A stretch of 64,000 bases of DNA from positions 61,687,706 to 61,751,705 of the forward strand of contig NC_092636.1 in NCBI RefSeq assembly GCF_039555335.1, in the 5' to 3' direction. Both the position numbers and the translations under genes were made by a program. Positions 58,801-64,000 of the stretch are shown piece after piece. Each line of letters starts with the position of its first letter. Position 1 is the first letter of the stretch. The stretch is from Amphiura filiformis. Its lineage: Eukaryota > Echinodermata > Ophiuroidea > Amphilepidida > Amphiuridae. The notes below the pieces were generated by a model. It made no database searches. It was not told the origin of the DNA and was given only the letters and a program-made list of their open reading frames with translations.

Positions 58801-61800
58801 TTTTTTTTTTTTTGTGTGACTTATTCAAACCAGTAAACTATTCTTCTGCATTCATGACAATTGACATTGTGAAACACGAAAATAAGTTTTAAAACCCTAA
58901 TTTATCTATGGCGTGATAATTGATTGGTTTTTTTAAAATTGTAATAAAGACACACATAGATCCGGACATCTTTAAAGGTCATGAATATGGGCACTATAGC
59001 AATTGTAAGATACCCCCCCCCCCCACACACACACACACTTTCAGGTAGGTGGACCTGCTTGGTCTGTAGGGCAAGTAAGGATAGCAGAAATGACTAGGCG
59101 GACCAGCTTGGCCTATAGGGCAAGTAAGGATAGCATAAATGACTAGGTAGACTTGCTTGGCCTATAGGGCAAGTAAGGATAGCATAAATGACTAGGTAGA
59201 CTTGCTTGGCCTATAGGGCAAATAAGGATAACATAAATGACTAGGTAGACTTGCTTGGCCTGTAGGGTAAGTAAGGATGGCAGAAATGACTGGGTAGACC
59301 TGCTTGGTCTGTAGGGCAAGTAAGGATAGCAGAAATGACTAGGAAGACTTGCTTGGCCTATAGGGCAAGTAAGGATAGCATAAATGACTAGGTAGACTTG
59401 CTTGGCCTATAGGACAAGTAAGGATAGCATAAATGACTATGTAGACTTGCTTGGCCTGTAGGGCAAGTAAGGATAGCAGAAATGACTAGGCGGACCAGCT
59501 TGGCCTGTAGGGCAAGTAAGGATAGCATAAATGACTACGTAGACTTGCTTGGCCTGTAGGGCAAGTAAGGATAGCAGAAATGACTAGGCGGACCAGCTTG
59601 GCCTGTAGGGCAAGTAAGGATAGCAGAAATGACTAGGTAGACCTGCTTGATCTGTAGGGCAAGTAAGGATAGCAGAAATGACTAGGCGGACCAGCTTGGC
59701 CTGTAGGGCAAGTAAGGATAGCAGAAATGACTAGGTAGACCAGCTTGGCCTATAGGGCAAGTAAGGATAGCATAAATGACTAGGAAGACTTGCTTGGCCT
59801 ATAGGGCAAGTAAGGATAGCATAAATGACTAGGTAGACTTGCTTGGCCTATAGGACAAGTAAGGATAGCATAAATGACTATGTAGACTTGTTTGGCCTGT
59901 AGGGCAAGTAAGGATAGCAGAAATGACTAGGCGGACCAGCTTGGCCTGTAGGGCAAGTAAGGATAGCATAAATGACTACGTAGACTTGCTTGGCCTGTAG
60001 GGCAAGTAAGGATAGCAGAAATGACTAGGCGGACCAGCTTGGCCTGTAGGGCAAGTAAGGATAGCAGAAATGACTAGGTAGACCTGCTTGATCTGTAGGG
60101 CAAGTAAGGATAGCAGAAATGACTAGGCGGACCAGCTTGGCCTATAGGGCAAGTAAGGATAGCATAAATGACTAGGTAGACTTGCTTGGCCTATTGGACA
60201 AGTAAGGATAGCATAAATGACTACATAGACTTGCTTGGCCTGTAGGGCAAGTAGGATAGCAGAAATGACTAGGCGGACCAGCTTGGCCTGTAGGGCAAGT
60301 AATGATAGCAGAAATGACTAGGTAGACCTGCTTGGTCTGTAGGGCAAGTAAGGATAGCAGAAATGACTAGGCGGACCAGCTTGGCCTATAGGGCAATTAA
60401 GGATAGCATAAATGACTAGGTGGACCTGCTTGGCCTGTAGGGCAAGTAAGGATGGCATAAATGACTAGGTAGACTTGCTTGGCCTGTAGGGCAAGTAAGG
60501 ATGGCAGAAATGACTGGGCGGACCAGCTTGGCCTGTAGGGCAAGTAAGGATAGCAGAAATGACTAGGTAGACCTGCTTGGTCAGTAGGGCAAGTAAGGAT
60601 AGCAGAAATGACTAGGCGGACCAGCTTGGCCTATAGGGCAAGTAAGGATAGCATAAATGACTAGGTAGACTTGCTTGGCCTATAGGACAAGTAAGGATAG
60701 CATAAATGACTACGTAGACTTGCTTGGCCTGTAGGGCAAGTAAGCATAGCAGAAATGACTACGTAGACTTGCTTGGCCTGTAGGGCAAGTAAGGATAGCA
60801 GAAATGACTAGACGGACCAGCTTGGCCTGTAGGGCAAGTAAGGATAGCAGAAATGACTAGGTGGACCAGCTTGGCCTGTAAGGCAAGTAAGGATAGCAGA
60901 AATGACTAGGTGGACCTGCTTGGCCTGTAGGGCAAGTAAGGATAGCAGAAAGGACTAGGCTAGGCACCGGAGTTTCGCGCAAAAAGCGCAAAAAATTTTG
61001 GGGGTCCATCACGATTTTGATTGGTTTTTTTTAAATTGTAATAAAGACACACATAGATCCGGACATCTTTAAAGGTCATGAATATGGGCACTATAGCAAT
61101 TGTAAGATCCCCCCCACACACACACACACTTTCAGGTAGGTGGACCTGCTTGGTCTGTAGGGCAAGTAAGGATAGCAGAAATGACTAGGCGGACCAGCTT
61201 GGCCTATAGGGCAAGTAAGGATAGCATAAATGACTAGGTAGACTTGCTTGGCCTATAGGGCAAGTAAGGATAGCATAAATGACTACGTAGACTTGCATGG
61301 CCTGTAGGGCAAGTAAGGATAGCAGAAATGACTAGGCGGACCAGCTTGGCCTGTAGGGCAAGTAAGGATAGCAGAAATGACTAGGTAGACCTGCTTGGTC
61401 TGTAGGGCAAGTAAGGATAGCAGAAATGACTAGGAAGACTTGCTTGGCCTATAGGGCAAGTAAGGATAGCATAAATGACTAGGTAGACTTGCTTGGCCTA
61501 TAGGACAAGTAAGGATAGCATAAATGACTATGTAGACTTGCTTGGCCTGTAGGGCAAGTAAGGATAGCAGAAATGACTAGGCGGACCAGCTTGGCCTGTA
61601 GGGCAAGTAAGGATAGCATAAATGACTATGTAGACTTGCTTGGCCTGTAGGGCAAGTAAGGATAGCAGAAATGACTAGGCGGACCAGCTTGGCCTGTAGG
61701 GCAAGTAAGGATAGCAGAAATGACTAGGTAGACCTGCTTGATCTGTAGGGCAAGTAAGGATGGCAGAAATGACTAGGCGGACCAGCTTGGCCTGTAGGGC

Positions 61801-62894
61801 AAGTAAGGATAGCAGAAATGACTAGGCGGACCAGCTTGGCCTGTAGGGCAAGTAAGGATAGCATAAATGACTAGGTAGACTTGCTTGGCCTATAGGGCAA
61901 GTAAGGATAGCATAAATGACTACATAGACTTGCGTGGCCTGTAGGGCAAGTAAGGATAGCAGAAATGACTAGGTAGACTTGCTTGGCCTGTAGGGCAAGT
62001 AAGGATAGCATAAATGACTAGGTGGACCTGCTTGGCCTGTAGGGCAAGTAAGGATAGCATAAATGACTAGGTAGACTTGCTTGGCCTGTAGGGCAAGTAA
62101 GGATAGCAGAAATGACTAGGTAGACTTGCTTGGCCTGTAGGGCAAGTAAGGATAGCATAAATGACTAGGTAGACTTGCTTGGCCTATAGGGCAAGTAAGG
62201 ATAGCAGAAATGACTAGGTAGACTTGCTTGGCCTGTAGGGCAAGTAAGGATAGCATAAATGACTAGGTGGACCTGCTTGGCCTGTAGGGCAATTAAGGAT
62301 GGCAGAAATGACTAGGTGGACCTGCTTGGCCTATAGGGCAAGTAAGGATAGCAGAAATGACTATGCGGACCAGCTTGGCCTGTAGGGCAAGTAAGGATAG
62401 CAGAAATGACTAGGGGGACCAGCTTGGCCTGTAGGGCAAGTAAGGATAGCAGAAATGGCTAGGTGGACCTGCTTGGCATGTAGGCATTATAAAGCGTAGG
62501 CATTATACATTCTATTTCATTATGAGATGTTTCACGCATTCAAGCACTTCAAAGAGCCCTATCTAGCAACTCTGGAACATAACAATAAGAGTTACAAAAT
62601 CTTAACAATCCTTTATGTTCCAGTATTGCTATGCATTTCAAAAGATTAAACCAAGCCATTGGATCAAATGAGCAGGCTGTTAATGTGTTATCATGGGTAG
62701 AAAAATTTCAATTTAATTTGCTTACCTTGTGGACCTTGGACTCCTGGAAGACCAGGGGGACCTGTAGGACCATTGGGGATGGCTGAAGGACATGGACAAG
62801 TGCAGGTTCCAGTCTGTTGTTGATTGTCTTGCTGTCCGTGGATCATATTTGGCATGGAAACCATAACGATGAGCAATATCAGCTGGTTGACCAT
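50523..62894 (-). CDS. Secreted collagen-like C1q-domain protein, copy 2 (intact)
   Basis: Three coding exons on the minus strand (62894-62726, 52240-52049, 51058-50523) join in phase 1 to 298 residues. A signal peptide (about 1-20, [20 protein letters not shown]) precedes a Gln-rich segment and CTCPCP (Cys 31, 33, 35), which probably makes inter-chain disulfides. A Gly-X-Y region runs from 42 to about 157 with breaks at GLTVI and GQGS. The C1q domain (about 172-298) shows [38 protein letters not shown] and FNGYLIHTM. The family forms secreted trimers that bind ligands; an immune or extracellular role is likely but not shown. Cys154 replaces a collagen Gly in the last triplet region (copy 1 has Gly). 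The first coding intron, about 10.5 kb, is mostly a 49-bp satellite. The ATG exon begins at an acceptor (62935), so a 5' untranslated exon lies upstream. Confidence 0.9.
52049..52240 (-). CDS. C1q copy 2 coding exon 2 (collagen)
   Basis: Acceptor 'tctacaaatag', 192 nt (phase 1 to 1), a run of Gly-X-Y triplets from GPVGNPG to GLVGTPG with [11 protein letters not shown] as an interruption; donor gtaagt. Same length as the copy 1 exon (21568-21759). Confidence 0.93.
52430..52853 (+). mobile_element. tRNA-derived SINE inserted in the first satellite units
   Basis: A tRNA-like head with A box 'tggcgcaatggttagg' and B box GGTTCGATTCC (52471-52481) precedes a ~340-bp body. The body contains a palindromic 'ccgcccttcggagggg' and 'gacgttaagccgtcggtcccgtgtg', a conserved-looking core of the kind shared among animal SINE families. 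It ends in poly(A) (52822-52853). Satellite units lie on both sides. The core family cannot be named with certainty. Confidence 0.85.
55339..55703. mobile_element. TA-flanked MITE with empty site in the second spacer copy
   Basis: The ends CCGTAACCACTCGGGTATAA and the inverted TTATACCCGGGTGGTTACGG lie between TA at 55337-55338 and TA at 55704-55705. The otherwise near-identical spacer at 58515-58535 reads 'cttttaataactc' with one TA, so the event and footprint are seen directly. 365 bp, mariner-type. Confidence 0.94.
55903..55972 (+). ncRNA. tRNA-like segment, copy 1 (degenerate, pol III boxes)
   Basis: A-box-like TGGTGTAATGG and perfect B box GGTTCGAGCCC are correctly spaced, and a long T-run follows ~20 bp later. 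Acceptor and T stems pair poorly, so it is not a functional tRNA by inspection. It is either a pseudo-tRNA or the head of a SINE-like unit. Confidence 0.5.
57593..59042. mobile_element. Spacer element in satellite, copy 2
   Basis: Near-identical to 54417-56218 apart from lacking the 365-bp MITE, a slightly different G-rich patch near 57798-57830, and a longer T-run after the tRNA-like segment. Confidence 0.85.
58724..58793 (+). ncRNA. tRNA-like segment, copy 2
   Basis: Identical A and B box segment to 55903-55972, here followed directly by a ~24-nt T-run that could terminate RNA polymerase III. Confidence 0.5.
60961..61137. mobile_element. Truncated third spacer copy
   Basis: From 'gattggtttttttta' (61018) to 'actttcaggta' it matches the last ~110 bp of the spacer elements, including the C-run and (CA)n. 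It is preceded by ~55 bp of unrelated sequence with 'gcgcaaaaagcgc', so the left part has been replaced or deleted. Confidence 0.8.
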
Positions 62895-62935
62895 CTTAAT
62901 GTCTTGATGTAGAACAGGAATTTGAGAAGTTGAGT
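62726..62935 (-). CDS. C1q copy 2 exon with start codon and signal peptide
   Basis: Acceptor 'ctcctttacag' at the upstream side, 41 nt of 5' leader, ATG at 62894-62892, signal peptide, CTCPCP and [15 protein letters not shown]; donor gtaagc (phase 1). A Met further upstream would require reading through the acceptor, so MVNQ is preferred. Confidence 0.9.
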
Positions 62936-62939
62936 CTGT

Positions 62940-64000
62940 AAAGGAGAGAAAATGAAATCGGCATGTAACCATTTCTCATTTTGTGTGCAAGTGAAGGTTA
63001 CATTGGTATGTACTTATATATCTGATTGTATGTGTGTTGGTATAATGTATGTATGCATGTTTATATTTCCTGTAAGCAGGACCCTGACAGTGAGTTCAGA
63101 AGTACGTTACTGCATGGAAGCGGCCATTGACCCTGTCATCGCGTATCAGGAACTACCGGTCGCGTACGGCGCACTTGAATGCACCCTATATGCACGTTAT
63201 TGATCGCGTAGGACGCTTGTGCTGCTGACGCATTCGTTAGCACTCCGGCGACCCCCGCGTTGCCGTTAGCACCCTATGGCAGCTCCCATACATGTGATTC
63301 GTGGGATTTTATTTTCAGGCTCTGTAGCGTGCAAATTTGGCTGGTCCGTTTTTTACAGATAGGGGGACCTGCTGTAAGTGTACCAAAAACCAAGATATGC
63401 AAGATGCAATTTTATCCCTGCTAAACTATTTTAGAAAGGGGCTATGAAATGAAAACACTAAGCTGATTATAGTGCGCTATGCCAAACTTTCAGGCTTCAG
63501 CACACTAAAATGAAAATTGCTTATTACTATCCCAAGTTTGAAGTTGATCGATTATTGCATTTAAGCTACAGAGTGGATTAATTAAAATGGAAGCAAAATA
63601 TGCAAATAAGCTCATTTATATTCATAAATGTGCAAATAACATAACAAAACTATACAGCACATCAGGCCACCATATACTATCACCATAGCAAGTTTGAAGT
63701 TGATCGGTTATTTTAAACTGGAGAGTGGATTAATGAAAATGTAGGCAAAATATGCAACATTATATGTACATGTCCTTAAAAGTTTTCAATGCATGCTTTT
63801 TCCAGCTATTTTCAGCTGTGACAGCTAGTTGCCATGGCAATTGCCATGGGCAAAGTGGTCCACCTGTCATCATAACCAAGTGGACTTGGGTCACCATACT
63901 ATATGCCCTCCGGCAATTCAGCGCTTGGACTACTTTCAACCAATATTTTTATAATGGGGTTTGAAGTTCAAAGATGCCATATTAAAGTTCAAAAATAATA
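62940..64000. other. Gene-free region upstream of C1q copy 2
   Basis: It should include the 5' untranslated exon and promoter of the C1q gene, but none could be pinned down. Two loose tandem units with 'caagtttgaagttgatcg.ttatt' and 'gagtggattaat.aaaatg' lie at about 63530-63600 and 63685-63755. Confidence 0.4.

Larger units (their letters stand above)
52355..62486. repeat. 49-bp satellite region, ~126 units in four blocks
   Basis: Blocks at about 52854-54416, 56219-57591, 59043-60960 and 61138-62486 consist of head-to-tail 49-bp units: GGCAAGTAAGGATAGC, (A/T)(G)AAATGACTAGG, then one of three cores: TGGACCTGCTTGG, CGGACCAGCTTGG or TAGACTTGCTTGG, then CCTGTAG or CCTATAG. On the minus strand each unit reads 'cttgccctacag' followed by GCCAAGCAGGTCCACC, i.e. 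a 3' splice site plus Gly-Gln-Ala-Gly-Pro-Pro collagen coding in the phase left by the upstream exon. 49 is not a multiple of three, so the array cannot encode a continuous collagen. Two units precede the SINE at 52430. Confidence 0.95.

Noticed and set aside
52854..62486. CRISPR-like array (regular repeats)
   Set aside because: Units are contiguous 49-bp tandem copies with no unique spacers, in an animal intron.

Overview
The window is animal nuclear DNA. It has large introns, GT-AG splice sites, many non-autonomous DNA transposons, tRNA-derived SINEs and collagen/C1q genes. The abundance of short 'taggcctac'-type words and the MITE families suggest a marine invertebrate deuterostome (hemichordate- or echinoderm-like). 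That placement is inference only.

Three gene units are supported. (1) Neurochondrin (NCDN), plus strand, can be rebuilt from 16 coding exons between 12101 and 44324. The exons join in frame into 733 residues, close to the 729 of human NCDN. (2) A secreted collagen-like protein with a C-terminal C1q domain lies antisense inside NCDN intron 3 (19894-23347). Its C1q exon carries a 2-base frameshift. (3) A second, intact C1q-collagen gene (298 residues, three coding exons, minus strand, 50523-62894) lies downstream of NCDN. It is preceded by decayed copies of NCDN exons 1, 2 and 3 (46588-49534). The block [NCDN exons 1-3 + C1q gene] has therefore been duplicated as a unit, and the two copies have since diverged by transposon insertion and decay.

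Layout. 1-12.1 kb: gene-free and transposon-rich. It holds a probable Helitron end, two copies of a ~0.5-kb element with 8-bp target duplications, two hAT-type MITEs with perfect 8-bp duplications, and a nested ~1-kb TIR element. 12.1-44.3 kb: NCDN. Its introns hold the nested C1q gene, several MITEs and palindromes, the 3' end of a non-LTR retrotransposon, decayed duplicates of NCDN exons 3 and 8, and in the last intron a 6.8-kb element with ~1-kb terminal inverted repeats and a broken reverse-transcriptase fragment. 44.3-46.6 kb: NCDN 3' region with a SINE and a small hAT-type MITE. 46.6-49.5 kb: NCDN pseudo-exons. 50.5-62.9 kb: intact C1q gene whose first coding intron (about 10.5 kb) is mostly a 49-bp satellite. 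62.9-64 kb: gene-free.

The most striking feature is that satellite. About 126 units of 49 bp occur in four blocks. On the gene's sense strand each unit reads as an intron end and 3' splice site followed by about 19 bases of collagen exon (Gly-Gln-Ala-Gly-Pro-Pro), in the phase that would follow the upstream exon. A decayed full-length version of that exon survives in the paralogous intron. With the decayed tandem copies of NCDN exons 3 and 8, this points to repeated local duplication of exon-edge segments at this locus, one of which expanded into a satellite.
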